Source: Deltaproteobacteria bacterium
GTDB lineage: Bacteria > Myxococcota_A > UBA9160 > UBA6930
Direction: 5' to 3'
NCBI GenBank assembly: GCA_029261815.1
Contig: JAJDAQ010000026.1
Location: forward strand, 1-64,000
Length of the DNA stretch: 64,000 nucleotides
The position numbers and the translations under genes were made by a program. Under the pieces are notes generated by a model that had not been told where the DNA came from, did no database searches, and worked only from the letters and a program-made list of their open reading frames with translations. Of this stretch, positions 17,358 to 26,831 are shown piece after piece (positions within the stretch are counted from its first letter, which is position 1; each line of letters begins with the position of its first letter).

Positions 17358-19540
17358 TGCGGGGCCGATCTCGTCTGGCGGTCGTGGGCGGGCTGGTTCT
17401 GGCTCTAGCCGTCGGATGCGCCGGCGTCGGAGGTCCACGCGCCGACGAACCGTCGGCACGGCGCGACTATGCGGCCGCGCTTCGCCTCGCAGGCGAAGAC
17501 GCGGCGGCCGGGCGCACAGCCCTCGAAGGGTTCCTACGCACGCATTCCCGGAGCGTCCTTGCGGACGACGCCGGGCTCCAACTCGCCACTCTCCAGCATG
17601 AGTCCGGGGCGCCGGTAGCCGCGATCCGTACGCTCGAGCGTCTGCTTCAGCGAACGCCGACGGCCGATCGCAGCGATGAGGCGCGGGTCTACCTCGCGCG
17701 TCTGCTCGCCGAGCGCGGCGATGTCGAGCGCGCCTACCGCGAAGCCTCACGCGTACGATTCTCGCGGGCGGCCCCCGAACTGCGACGGGAAGCGCACCGC
17801 TTGCTGGCCGAGCTCTCCCGTCAACGCGGCGATTCGACGGCACGGCTACGGTGGTTGGGGCTGGTCTGGTCGGACGCGCGGGACGCACGCGGTCAGGCCA
17901 GTGTGGAGGCCGAGATTCGCGCCGTCGTCGGCGCTCTGGATCTCCCTGCGCTGGATGCTGCCGCGGAACAACTCGGCCGGCGCCCACCGGCCGCCTGGGT
18001 GGGCATGCGGCGTGCGGCACTTCTGCAGGCGTCGGGCAACGATGTCGGCGCCCGCGCGGAACTCGTGGCCGTGGGCAGACTGGCGCTCAGTCCGGCCGAA
18101 GCCGAGGCCCTGCGCGTCGCGAAGGCGCGGCTTGCGGGAGGCGACGCACGCCGGTTGCTCGATCTGGGGGCGTTCGATGCGCGCGCACCGAGTGCGAACC
18201 TGAGGGCCGTGGGGGTGCTGGGTGTCGTGCTGCCGCTCACGGGTCGCTATGCGACGCTGGGTGAAGCCAGTCTCCAGGGCATCCTGCTCTCGACGGGGCA
18301 TTTCGATCCGTCTCGGGCGAGCGCCCCGGGCGGCATCCGTCTGATCATTCGGGACACCGGAGGCGAGCCGGCGCGCGCCGCTTCCGCGGTCGCCGAACTC
18401 GCAGCGAACCCCGAGGTGGCCGCCATCGTGGGTCCGCTTCTGGCCGATGAGAGCGAAGCGGCGGCGGTCGCGGCCGAAGCCGCGCGCATTCCACTCCTGA
18501 CACTGTCTCGCCGTGAGTCCGTGGCAAGCGGGCGCCCTCACGTCGTCCGGCTCGGCGAAACACCACGGCTCGACGCGGAACTGATGGCGACCTACGCGGT
18601 CGATACGCTGGGACTGAAGCGCTTCGCCATCCTCTACCCGGACGTGCCATTCGGGCGCGCGATGCGCACGGCGTTCTGGGACGCACTCGAAGCCCGCGGC
18701 GGAGAAGTCGTGGGTGTGGCTCGTTATGCACCGGATGCGACCGACTTCGCAGGCCCCATTCGACGCTTGATTGGTTACGAACTCCTTTCTTGGGGGTCGA
18801 TCGAGGCGGTCCGAGAGCGTGACCGTATGATGAAACGGGCGAAGCGACTCCCGGCCGAGAGAGCGGCTGCGATGCGCCAGAAGGCGCGTGCGGTAACCGG
18901 CCCGGGCGGCCGAGCGCTTCCGCCTTTCGTGGACTTCGACGCGCTGTTCATCCCGGATACCTTCGAAACCGTCGGTCTCGTCGGGCCGCATCTCGCCTTC
19001 CACGAAGTTCGGGGCGTTCGCTTGCTGGGAACCAGCAGCTGGAACGACCCAGAGTTGTTGCGCCTGGCTGGCCGTCACCTCGATGGTGCGGTGTTCGCTG
19101 CAGGCTCCTTTGGAGACAGTGTCCGCCCCCACCTGGCCGAGTTCCACGGGCGCGCCGTGGAGGCGTTCGGACACGAACCCGACGATCTGACGGCGGCCGC
19201 GTTCGATGCGACCAATCTTGCAACGGCCACCCTTGCACGTAAGGGAAACACCCGATCGCGTTTCCTCGGAGCGCTTCGCGCCTTCGGCCGATGGCCCGGT
19301 GTCTCGGGCACGATCGGGTTCGAGCCCGACGGCTCGGTGTGGAAACGTCCGCATCTGCTCGGAATCGAGCGTGGCGCGCTGGTTTCGGTCGACGAACGAT
19401 CGGAGCCGCCGTACTTGCGTATGCGGGAACCCAAGTTGCACTGTGAAGAGGCGGAGAACGGCACCGAAGTCTGTTCGCCACCGTCGGAAGCAGCCGGTGC
19501 GCGCGCGACCGGCGTGCAACGCGCAAAAACGAGCCGCTAA
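17357..19540 (+). CDS. LppC/LpoA-like lipoprotein with periplasmic-binding domain
   Basis: 727 residues. A signal peptide with lipobox-like LALAVGC near residue 20 predicts a lipoprotein. Residues about 35-260 are Ala/Arg-rich helical repeats of TPR type; about 275 onward is a type I periplasmic-binding fold (GVLGVVLPLTGRYATLGEAS). This domain pair is that of LpoA/LppC, which activates penicillin-binding proteins, but branched-chain-amino-acid-binding relatives look similar. The start ATG overlaps the dnaJ stop (TGATG), and lon follows 50 bases downstream, so it sits in the chaperone operon. The PBP-activator role is inferred. Confidence 0.75.
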   Translation: MRGRSRLAVVGGLVLALAVGCAGVGGPRADEPSARRDYAAALRLAGEDAAAGRTALEGFLRTHSRSVLADDAGLQLATLQHESGAPVAAIRTLERLLQRTPTADRSDEARVYLARLLAERGDVERAYREASRVRFSRAAPELRREAHRLLAELSRQRGDSTARLRWLGLVWSDARDARGQASVEAEIRAVVGALDLPALDAAAEQLGRRPPAAWVGMRRAALLQASGNDVGARAELVAVGRLALSPAEAEALRVAKARLAGGDARRLLDLGAFDARAPSANLRAVGVLGVVLPLTGRYATLGEASLQGILLSTGHFDPSRASAPGGIRLIIRDTGGEPARAASAVAELAANPEVAAIVGPLLADESEAAAVAAEAARIPLLTLSRRESVASGRPHVVRLGETPRLDAELMATYAVDTLGLKRFAILYPDVPFGRAMRTAFWDALEARGGEVVGVARYAPDATDFAGPIRRLIGYELLSWGSIEAVRERDRMMKRAKRLPAERAAAMRQKARAVTGPGGRALPPFVDFDALFIPDTFETVGLVGPHLAFHEVRGVRLLGTSSWNDPELLRLAGRHLDGAVFAAGSFGDSVRPHLAEFHGRAVEAFGHEPDDLTAAAFDATNLATATLARKGNTRSRFLGALRAFGRWPGVSGTIGFEPDGSVWKRPHLLGIERGALVSVDERSEPPYLRMREPKLHCEEAENGTEVCSPPSEAAGARATGVQRAKTSR

Positions 19541-19590
19541 GTCGCGTTCCATCCTCAAGCGTTTGGCCTGCCGAGTCGAAACGCGAAAAG

Positions 19591-22008
19591 ATGTCTGCTG
19601 ACGCGCCCCTCGACTTTGCGATCCCGGATGAAATGCCCGTGCTGCCGCTGCGGGAATTCGTGGTCTTCCCGTACATGGTGTTGCCGCTCTTTATCTCGCG
19701 CGAGCGTTCGATCGCCGCGATCGAAGATGCACTTGCCGGCGATCGCCTCGTCTTGCTGGCTGCGCAACGCAACGCCGAGCTCGAAAACCCGGATCCGGAC
19801 GACCTGCATAACATCGGAACAGTGGCCATGGTCATGCGTATTCTGCGCATGCCCGATGGCCGCGTGAAGGCATTGGTGCAGGGGCTTGCCAAGGCCCGGA
19901 TCGAGACGTTCGTCGAGAACGACCCCGCCATGTGGGCCCAGGTCACCGGGATTCCGCCGGACCCGGATGAGGATTGGTGCGTCGAGGCAGAAGCCCTGAT
20001 GCGAACCGTCCGCACCCGGGTCGAGGAACTCCTGCCCCTGAAGAACCTTCCCCCCGAGGTCCTGTCGATCACGGCCAACGTCCACGAGCCCGGCCGCCTG
20101 GCCGACCTCGTTGCGTCGAACCTCAAGCTCCGGATGAGCGAAGCGCAGGAAGTGCTCGAGGTCATCGATCCTATCGCGAGGCTCCGCAAGGTCGATGCCC
20201 TGCTTCGGCGAGAGCTCGACGTCTCGACGATGCAGGCCGAGATCCAGTCCCAGGCGAAGGAAGAGATCACGCGCGGACAGCGTGAGCACTACCTGCGCGA
20301 GCAGCTCCGCGCGATCCAGTCGGAACTTGGCGAAGTCGATCAACGCGTCGAAGAGCTGGTCGAGTATCGCGACAAGATCGAGGAAGCCAGCCTCCCGGCC
20401 GAGGCGTACGAAGAATCGATGCGTCAGCTCGGTCGCTTGGAGCGGATGCATCCCGATGGCCCGGAAGCCCAGGTCGTTCGATCCTATCTGGAGTGGGTGA
20501 CCGATCTTCCCTGGGCCAGGACATCACCTGACCGGCTCGATCTGGTCAACGCACGTGCGATTCTCGATCAGGATCACGCGCACCTCGATGGCATCAAGGA
20601 GCGTATTCTCGAGTTCCTGGGCGTGCGTAAGCTGCGCGAGGACTCCCGCGGTTCGATCCTGTGCTTCACCGGGCCGCCCGGCGTCGGCAAGACGTCGCTC
20701 GGCCGCTCGATCGCGAGAGCGATGGGGCGCGAGTTCGTGCGCATCTCCCTCGGTGGCGTGCGCGACGAGGCCGAAGTCCGTGGGCATCGCCGCACGTACG
20801 TTGGCGCGATGCCGGGGCGAATCATCCAGGGATTGAAGAGTGCGGGGACGCGGAATCCGGTGTTCGTACTCGACGAGATCGACAAGCTTGGCGCCGACTA
20901 TCGTGGCGACCCGTCATCGGCGTTGCTTGAGGTTCTCGACCCGGAACAGAACTGCCGTTTCAGCGACCACTACCTGAATGTCCCGTTCGACTTGTCGAGC
21001 GTGTTCTTCATCGCGACCGCCAACATGATCGACCGTGTTCCGGGTCCGCTTCGCGACCGCATGGAGGTGATTCGGGTCCCCGGATACACGCCCGAAGAGA
21101 AGGTGGAGATCACGAAGTCCTACTTGATCCCGCGCCAACTCGAAGAGTCGGGCTTGCCGCAGGATCGGATCCGTTGGTCCGAGCCGGCCGTGCGCTCCAT
21201 CATCACGGACTACACCTTCGAAGCCGGCGTTCGGGAACTCGAGCGCCAGGTGGGCTCGATCTGCCGGAAGGCTGCCCGCCGCGCCGCCGAAGGCGACACC
21301 AAGTCGGTTCGCGTCGATCGTCGGACCTTGGACAAGTATCTCGGACCTCCGAGACATGCCTCCGAGGTGCCGCTTGAAACGCCCGAGGTCGGTGTCTGCA
21401 ACGGTCTCGCGTGGACCGAAGCCGGCGGAGACGTGTTGCGGGTCGAAGCGGCCAGCACCCGCGGAAGCGGCCTCGTGCTTACAGGCCAGCTCGGCGACGT
21501 GATGAAGGAGAGCGGGCAGACGGCGCTCACCTGGGTTCGCTCGAAGCTCGAGGAGTACGGTCTCGACGAGTCGCTCTTCGTCCGCCGCGAGGTACACGTC
21601 CACGTGCCGGCCGGCGCGATTCCGAAGGACGGTCCCTCTGCCGGCGTCACGATGGCGACGGCACTGGCGTCCCTGGCCACCGGCATTGCGGTGCGCTCAG
21701 ATGTCGCGATGACGGGCGAGGTCACGTTGCGTGGCCGCGTGCTTGCCGTCGGTGGCGTTCGCGAGAAGGCGCTCGCGGCTCTCCGCTCCGGAATCACCAC
21801 GATGGTCCTGCCCGAGAAGAACATGATCGACCTGCGCGAGGTGCCCGCAGAGCTCGCCCGCAAGATCGAGTTCATCCCGGTGACGCACATGGACGATGTC
21901 CTCGACGCCGTTCTCGAACGGCCCCCGGTTGCCCGGCGGCGAGGCGGTTCACGCCGCACGCCGACCCGCGCTACGCGTGCAGCCGCCACGGCAAAATCCC
22001 GCAACTGA
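19591..22008 (+). CDS. lon: ATP-dependent protease Lon
   Basis: 805 residues. An N-terminal substrate-recognition domain (LPVLPLRE type, about 15-210), a coiled region, the AAA+ module with Walker A GPPGVGKT at 361-368 and FVLDEIDKLG as Walker B, and the Ser-Lys protease domain with S683 (PKDGPSAGVTMATAL) and K726 (VREKALAA). It ends in an Arg/Ala/Thr-rich tail. It degrades misfolded and regulatory proteins in the cytoplasm; location beside dnaK/dnaJ fits a proteostasis cluster. thiL begins 18 bases later. Confidence 0.97.
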   Translation: MSADAPLDFAIPDEMPVLPLREFVVFPYMVLPLFISRERSIAAIEDALAGDRLVLLAAQRNAELENPDPDDLHNIGTVAMVMRILRMPDGRVKALVQGLAKARIETFVENDPAMWAQVTGIPPDPDEDWCVEAEALMRTVRTRVEELLPLKNLPPEVLSITANVHEPGRLADLVASNLKLRMSEAQEVLEVIDPIARLRKVDALLRRELDVSTMQAEIQSQAKEEITRGQREHYLREQLRAIQSELGEVDQRVEELVEYRDKIEEASLPAEAYEESMRQLGRLERMHPDGPEAQVVRSYLEWVTDLPWARTSPDRLDLVNARAILDQDHAHLDGIKERILEFLGVRKLREDSRGSILCFTGPPGVGKTSLGRSIARAMGREFVRISLGGVRDEAEVRGHRRTYVGAMPGRIIQGLKSAGTRNPVFVLDEIDKLGADYRGDPSSALLEVLDPEQNCRFSDHYLNVPFDLSSVFFIATANMIDRVPGPLRDRMEVIRVPGYTPEEKVEITKSYLIPRQLEESGLPQDRIRWSEPAVRSIITDYTFEAGVRELERQVGSICRKAARRAAEGDTKSVRVDRRTLDKYLGPPRHASEVPLETPEVGVCNGLAWTEAGGDVLRVEAASTRGSGLVLTGQLGDVMKESGQTALTWVRSKLEEYGLDESLFVRREVHVHVPAGAIPKDGPSAGVTMATALASLATGIAVRSDVAMTGEVTLRGRVLAVGGVREKALAALRSGITTMVLPEKNMIDLREVPAELARKIEFIPVTHMDDVLDAVLERPPVARRRGGSRRTPTRATRAAATAKSRN

Positions 22009-22026
22009 TCTCGCTACCCTGCGCCC

Positions 22027-22962
22027 ATGTCCCTCGGCACATTGGGTGAGTTTGGTCTGATCGACCGCATTGCGGCGCTCGCGAAGCGGGTGCAAGGCCG
22101 TCATGTCGTGCTGGGAATCGGAGACGACGCTGCGGTGCTCCGGCCCGCGCGCGGATGCGACGTCGTGGTGACCACGGATGCTTTTGTCGAGGGCGTCCAC
22201 TTCCGCTTCGACCACGAATCCTCGACCACGGCCGGCCGCCGCGCGTTGGTCGCGAACCTGTCGGATCTGGCGGCGATGGGGGCCGAGCCCCTTGGGTTCA
22301 CGCTGGCGTTGGCGGCGCCGCCCGAGGCCGAAACGCGTCGCGTCCTCGGTCTGGTGCGGGGCATGTTGCGTGAGGGGGCCATCGCTCGGAGTCCCCTGGT
22401 GGGCGGCAACGTCACGCGCGCTCCGGCACTCTCCCTCTCCATCACGGCGATCGGCCAGGTTCGGCCGGGGCGCGCGTTGCGCCGCGATGCTGCGCGGGCT
22501 GGCGACCGCGTGCTGGTCACGGGCCATTTCGGACGGTCCGCGTTGGAGCGCTTCAAGGGTCGCGTGCGCACCGTTCCGGTCCCGCGCCTGGAGGTCGGCC
22601 GGCGGTTGGCGCGTGCGCCCTGGATGGGCGCCTGCATCGACGTCTCAGACGGCCTCGCTGCAGATCTCTCGCATGTCGCGCGTTCTTCGGGCGTCCTGCT
22701 CCGCGTGGATTCAGACGCGGTTCCGCGGCCCCTGGGCTTTGCTGGCGCCTGTCGGGTCGCTGGAGCCGATGCCGACGCGCTCGCCGTCAACGGCGGCGAA
22801 GACTGGGAGCTTGCGTTTACCGTGCGCGCCCGGGCCCCGTCGGCTCGAGTGCTCTCGAAACGCTTTGGAGTGCCTGTCACCGAAATCGGTCGGGCAGAAA
22901 CAGGTCCGCCTGGCCTGCGGCTCGAGGGTGCCCGGTCGGGGGCGGGCTGGCAGCACTTCTAG
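22027..22962 (+). CDS. thiL: Thiamine-monophosphate kinase
   Basis: 311 residues of the PurM/ThiL ATP-grasp-like fold. Signature segments are [23 protein letters not shown], the magnesium-binding region around [27 protein letters not shown] and [16 protein letters not shown]. It phosphorylates thiamine phosphate to thiamine diphosphate. ATG 22027 begins [14 protein letters not shown], the usual N-terminus. No other thiamine genes are in the window. Confidence 0.93.
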   Translation: MSLGTLGEFGLIDRIAALAKRVQGRHVVLGIGDDAAVLRPARGCDVVVTTDAFVEGVHFRFDHESSTTAGRRALVANLSDLAAMGAEPLGFTLALAAPPEAETRRVLGLVRGMLREGAIARSPLVGGNVTRAPALSLSITAIGQVRPGRALRRDAARAGDRVLVTGHFGRSALERFKGRVRTVPVPRLEVGRRLARAPWMGACIDVSDGLAADLSHVARSSGVLLRVDSDAVPRPLGFAGACRVAGADADALAVNGGEDWELAFTVRARAPSARVLSKRFGVPVTEIGRAETGPPGLRLEGARSGAGWQHF

Positions 22963-23057
22963 AGCGGCGAACCAGCGGCAGCGGCATTGGCGAACCCCTG
23001 GGGATCCGAACGCTTTCCGCCGTCAAGAACGCTGGGGCGTCAGCCGATACCTCCCTC

Positions 23058-24329
23058 GTGCATCTTTCGCTCTCGCACAAATTGATCCTTGGTTCGCTCG
23101 CGGTCGCGGCTGTCGTGGTCCTTGTGCCCGAAGTCGTGAAGTCGATGGGCCTCGCCGTTGCGCCGTGGGTGACGCCGTTCCTCGCACTTGGCGCCGGCGG
23201 TGCACTGGGCGTCTTCATTTCGCGCCAGGTCGTGGGCCGCTACGGGCCGTTGCTCGATCTCGCTCGTCGCGCCGGGCAGGGCGACCTGACACCGGCGGAT
23301 CTGAAAACTGATCGAGAGCGCTTCCCGGACGAAACGACGGAGCTCGCGCTCGGGCTTGCGACGATGGTGGAGCAGCTTCGCGATCTGGTGGGGCAGACCC
23401 GTCAGCGCGCGGAGCAGATCGCGTCTGCGAGTGAGCGCTTCGCCGAGTCGGCTGGCTCGGCCAACGAGAAGTCCCAGGGCATCTCCTTGACGATCGCCGA
23501 GGTATCGCAAGGTGCCGCGCAGCAGCAGGAACTGCTCGGTGACGTGATGAATCTCGTGACCGAGCTTGCGTCTGCGATCGATGCGAATGCTGCGCGCGCC
23601 CACGAAGCCTTTGGATTCGCCGCCGAGGCCAACCAGAAGGCCAACGCTGGCGTCGAGGTTTCGAAACTAGCCATCGAGAAGATGCGCAGCGTCTTCGAAC
23701 GCGTCGAGCAAGGCGGGACGATGGTCTTCGAACTCGAGGCGCGCACACGCGACGTCCAGGAGATCACCGAGCTGATCACGAGTGTTGCTTCGCGCACCAA
23801 CCTGCTCTCGCTGAACGCGTCGATCGAGGCGGCTCGCGCGGGCGAGGCCGGCCGCGGATTCGCCGTGGTTGCAGACGAGATCCGCAAGTTGGCTGAGAGT
23901 GCGGCCAAGAGCGCCGATGAGATCTCGCAGCGCATCGGAGAGATCGAGAACGACACCAGCCGCGTTGCCGACGAGATGCGGGAGTCGGGTCAGGTCCTCA
24001 CCGAAGGCCGCGAGGACGTCAACACGATCGCGCAATCGCTCGAAGGAATTCGCGAGGCGGTCGGTGAGGCCGCAAGCCGCGCGGAGGAGATCTTTCAGCA
24101 GGCCGACGTGCAGGCGCGAGACGCCGAGCGCATGGTGCAGTCGATGGATCAGGCGACGAAAGCGTCGCACGCGAATGCATCGGCCGTCGACGAGGTTGCA
24201 GAGAGTTCCCGTCAGCAGCAGAGCAGTATGGGCGAGATGGCCGAGCAGGCCGATCGTCTACGCGACGCGTCGAGCGAGCTGCGCGGCTTGACCGACCGGT
24301 TCCGCACGGGCTCGGAGCCTCGCGAATGA
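23058..24329 (+). CDS. Methyl-accepting chemotaxis protein without a sensor domain
   Basis: 423 residues. Two membrane helices at about 9-27 and 36-53 are separated by only ~10 residues, so there is no periplasmic ligand-binding domain. A short HAMP-like linker leads to a long coiled-coil signalling domain; the hairpin tip is [20 protein letters not shown] near residue 248. It presumably responds to membrane or cytoplasmic cues, or acts as a structural partner in an array. GTG start. It overlaps cheW by 4 bases and opens the operon mcp-cheW-cheY-cheA-cheC. Confidence 0.92.
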   Translation: MHLSLSHKLILGSLAVAAVVVLVPEVVKSMGLAVAPWVTPFLALGAGGALGVFISRQVVGRYGPLLDLARRAGQGDLTPADLKTDRERFPDETTELALGLATMVEQLRDLVGQTRQRAEQIASASERFAESAGSANEKSQGISLTIAEVSQGAAQQQELLGDVMNLVTELASAIDANAARAHEAFGFAAEANQKANAGVEVSKLAIEKMRSVFERVEQGGTMVFELEARTRDVQEITELITSVASRTNLLSLNASIEAARAGEAGRGFAVVADEIRKLAESAAKSADEISQRIGEIENDTSRVADEMRESGQVLTEGREDVNTIAQSLEGIREAVGEAASRAEEIFQQADVQARDAERMVQSMDQATKASHANASAVDEVAESSRQQQSSMGEMAEQADRLRDASSELRGLTDRFRTGSEPRE

Positions 24330-24799
24330 GCGTCGATTTCGGAACCGACCGTCTCCTGGCTTTTGAACTCGCGGGCCTGCTGTATGCACTGCCGATCGCG
24401 GGCGTTGCCGAGGTGGCTGATATCCCGTCGATCGCGGCGGTTCCGATGCTCTCGCGCGACGTCGGAGGCGTGGTGAACCATCACGGTGACGCACTCCCCG
24501 TTGTATTCGGCGAAGCGTTGTTCGAGACGACCGCGGTTCTCGAGCATCAACACTTGCTGGTGTTGGCCCGGGACCTCGATGATCCCGATCGTTTTGGCTT
24601 GCCCGTCGACCGAATCCACGGCCTCGTGGACGGAACGGCAGCGCGCAGCCTCGAACCCGGCAACGTCGTGGCGGAACGCCGCCCGCACGGTGACCGGTTG
24701 ATGAGTGTCCTCGACCCCAAGGAATTGCTCGAGCGAGCGATTTCGATGATCGAGACGTCGATGGCCACCGATGGCCAGACCCATGGAGGGGAATCATGA
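24326..24799 (+). CDS. cheW: CheW-domain chemotaxis coupling protein
   Basis: 157 residues, a single CheW SH3-like fold: [20 protein letters not shown] at the start, then [17 protein letters not shown] and a conserved [13 protein letters not shown] segment. It would couple the MCP to CheA in the array. ATG overlaps the mcp stop, and its own stop overlaps cheY (ATGA), so translation is coupled along the operon. Confidence 0.88.
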   Translation: MSVDFGTDRLLAFELAGLLYALPIAGVAEVADIPSIAAVPMLSRDVGGVVNHHGDALPVVFGEALFETTAVLEHQHLLVLARDLDDPDRFGLPVDRIHGLVDGTAARSLEPGNVVAERRPHGDRLMSVLDPKELLERAISMIETSMATDGQTHGGES

Positions 24800-25164
24800 A
24801 GACTGTCCTGATTGCTGATGACGCATCGTTCATGCGCCAGATGATCCGAGACATCATCGAGCCCGAGGGCTACGAGGTGGTGGGCGAGGCGTCCGATGGC
24901 GTCGAGGTCGTGGAGAAGTTCCGCGAGCTGCATCCGGACCTCGTGATGATGGACATCGTCATGCCGAAGCGTTCGGGCATCGATGCCGTGAAGGCCATCA
25001 AGGCCGACGATCCGACGGCCTCTGTCGTGATGTGCAGCGCGCTGGGCCAGGAAACGCTGGTCATGGAGGCGATCCAGGCGGGTGCCAAGGACTTCATCGT
25101 GAAGCCGTTCAAGCCCGACTCCGTCGTCGGCACCCTCGCCAAGGTCGTCGAGAAGGCTGAGTAG
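24796..25164 (+). CDS. cheY: CheY-type response regulator
   Basis: 122 residues, a single receiver domain with no output domain. The phospho-acceptor is D53 (VMMDIVMPKRSG); acidic D8 and D9 start the pocket (IADDASF), and the invariant Lys is in DFIVKPFKPDS. It starts [14 protein letters not shown], very close to CheY/TrmA-type regulators of Gram-positive and deltaproteobacterial systems. AGGGG precedes ATG 24796. The partners are the adjacent CheA kinase and CheC phosphatase. Confidence 0.93.
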   Translation: MKTVLIADDASFMRQMIRDIIEPEGYEVVGEASDGVEVVEKFRELHPDLVMMDIVMPKRSGIDAVKAIKADDPTASVVMCSALGQETLVMEAIQAGAKDFIVKPFKPDSVVGTLAKVVEKAE

Positions 25165-25188
25165 GCTCCGGCCACTCGCAACTCGACG

Positions 25189-25590
25189 ATGGACCTCGCC
25201 AAGTACACGGCCCTCTTCCTGGAGGAGGCAACGGAGCATCTCTCAGAGATGGGCCGGTGTCTGCTCGTGCTGGAAAAGGCGCCCGACGACGGCGATGCCA
25301 TCGACGAGGTCTTTCGCTTCGCCCACGGCATCAAAGGCATGGCGGCGTCGCTCGAGATGGATTCCATCACCGAGCTGTCGCACGCACTCGAGGACCTGAT
25401 GGATCAGTACCGCGCCAGCGGTCGTGTCGATCCGGTCGTTGGGGTTCCTTTGCTATTCCAGGGCCTCGACGGGCTGGAGCGGATGGTCGCTGTGGTGCGT
25501 GAGACCGGTGCGGCCCCGCCGCTGGATGAGGCACTGACCGCACTCATCCAGGAAGCGGTCGGGACGGGTGAACCCCCAAAAAAAGTCTAG
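25189..25590 (+). CDS. cheA: CheA N-terminal part (P1/Hpt domain), frame 1 of a split gene
   Basis: 133 residues in this frame. A four-helix Hpt domain with phosphorylatable H46 (FRFAHGIKGMAASLEM) and a ~40-residue helical tail, ending GTGEPPKKV and TAG at 25588-25590. The kinase part of CheA continues in the next frame without a gap, so the gene is interrupted by one net missing base. If decoding is not shifted, this would be a free Hpt phosphotransfer protein. ATG 25189 follows cheY by 24 bases. Confidence 0.85.
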   Translation: MDLAKYTALFLEEATEHLSEMGRCLLVLEKAPDDGDAIDEVFRFAHGIKGMAASLEMDSITELSHALEDLMDQYRASGRVDPVVGVPLLFQGLDGLERMVAVVRETGAAPPLDEALTALIQEAVGTGEPPKKV

Positions 25591-25622
25591 ACGCGGCCGC
25601 CGTTCCTGAGTCGGAGGCCGCG
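25578..25622 (+). other. Candidate -1 ribosomal frameshift site in cheA
   Basis: In the frame of the Hpt part the codons read CCA AAA AAA GTC TAG, which contain the slippery heptamer A-AAA-AAA at 25578-25584. A -1 slip continues as AGT CTA GAC into the kinase frame and bypasses the TAG. Seven bases after the heptamer a GC stem begins: CGCGGCC (25592-25598) pairs with GGCCGCG (25616-25622) around a 17-base loop. Heptamer, spacer and stem match the layout of known -1 sites. A homopolymer error (C5A7 read for one base more) or a real mutation would give the same picture. Confidence 0.45.
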
Positions 25623-26831
25623 CCCGCGAGCGCGCCTCCGCCGCGATCGGAGATGGCACCCTCGGTGCCGGCCGATCCGGTTTCCCCCGCACCGACCCTG
25701 CGGGTGCGAACCGAAACCCTGGACCGCTTCCTGTCCTCCGTCGGCGAAGTCGTGTTGACGTCATCGCAACTTCGAACGGGCACGCCGGATGCGGAGTCCG
25801 GCAACGGGCTCGAGTCCGGTCTCGATCGGATGGACCGCGTCGTCGGCGACCTGCAGCGTCGCGCGTTGAGTCTGCGCACCGCACCGCTGCTCCGCATCCT
25901 CGACTCGATGCCCCGGATGGTGCGAGACCTCGCCCGCAGCCTTGGCAAGCAGGCCGAGGTCGAGTTTCGCGGTGCTGAACTCGAGCTTGACCGGGCCATT
26001 CTCGACCGATTGTCGGATCCGCTGGTTCACCTCGTTCGCAACGCTGTGGATCATGGCCTCGAAGACGAAGAGACCCGACGCAACGCCGGAAAGTCGCCGA
26101 CCGGCAGTGTCGTTGTCGACGCACGGCGCGAGAAGGATCATGTCCGGATCGCTGTCTCGGACGATGGCCGGGGGATCGACCTCGATCGCGTTCGCGAACG
26201 TGCCGTGGCCGCCGGCGTGCTTCATCCAGACCTTGCCGAAGATCTTCCGCCGGACGAGATCGCCGCACTGGTCTTCCGCGCAGGCCTCTCGACGGCCGAG
26301 CAGGTGTCCAAGGTCTCGGGGCGCGGTGTCGGCATGGATGCCGTCAAGGCCACGATCGAGGCGCTTGGCGGGCGCGTGGAACTCGACTCCCGACCCGGGA
26401 TCGGAACCACGACGTGCCTCTATGTGCCGATCACGGCCGCTGTTCAGCGCGTGCTGCTTCTCGGATTGGGAAGTGAAACCGTCGCGTTGCCGATTCGCCG
26501 TGTCGAACGCGTCGTGGAGATCGACGCGGCCACCGTGGAGAACGCCGGTCGGGAGAAGTTTGCCGTTATCGACGACGAGCCGGTGCTGGTCCTCGACCTG
26601 GGTGACCAACTCGGGCTTGCGCCGCCGGCAACCTCGGGAATAGTTCCGCTCGTTCTGACCGAATTCCGCGAGGAGCGCATCGGCCTGATTGTCGATCGCC
26701 TCGATGGCCAGCAGGAAATCTATGTGAAGCCGCCGCCGCGGCTTCTCGCCGGCGCAAAGGCGTTGTCCGGAATGACAGTGTTAGGCGACGGACGGCCCGT
26801 ATTCCTGCTCGATCTGGGTCACCTCGTATGA
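25584..26831 (+). CDS. cheA: CheA C-terminal part (P3-P4-P5 kinase core), frame 0 of a split gene
   Basis: This frame is open from 25572 (first in-frame ATG 25653, which has no usable ribosome site). An Ala/Pro-rich linker (about 35 residues) replaces P2; then the P3 dimerisation hairpin, the P4 ATPase with N box HLVRNAVDHGLEDEE, DDGRGIDLDRVRE and SGRGVGMDAVKATIEALGG, and a CheW-like P5 domain to the end. Joined to the Hpt part by a -1 shift it makes a 547-residue CheA. It overlaps cheC by 4 bases. The kinase core shows no decay, which argues for function despite the break. Confidence 0.85.
   Translation, partial: SLDAAAVPESEAAPASAPPPRSEMAPSVPADPVSPAPTLRVRTETLDRFLSSVGEVVLTSSQLRTGTPDAESGNGLESGLDRMDRVVGDLQRRALSLRTAPLLRILDSMPRMVRDLARSLGKQAEVEFRGAELELDRAILDRLSDPLVHLVRNAVDHGLEDEETRRNAGKSPTGSVVVDARREKDHVRIAVSDDGRGIDLDRVRERAVAAGVLHPDLAEDLPPDEIAALVFRAGLSTAEQVSKVSGRGVGMDAVKATIEALGGRVELDSRPGIGTTTCLYVPITAAVQRVLLLGLGSETVALPIRRVERVVEIDAATVENAGREKFAVIDDEPVLVLDLGDQLGLAPPATSGIVPLVLTEFREERIGLIVDRLDGQQEIYVKPPPRLLAGAKALSGMTVLGDGRPVFLLDLGHLV

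Noticed and set aside
25653..26831. An independent kinase gene starting at ATG 25653
   Set aside because: No properly spaced ribosome site, and the frame is open and homologous in style (CheA linker) back to the join with the Hpt part, so a split cheA explains it better.
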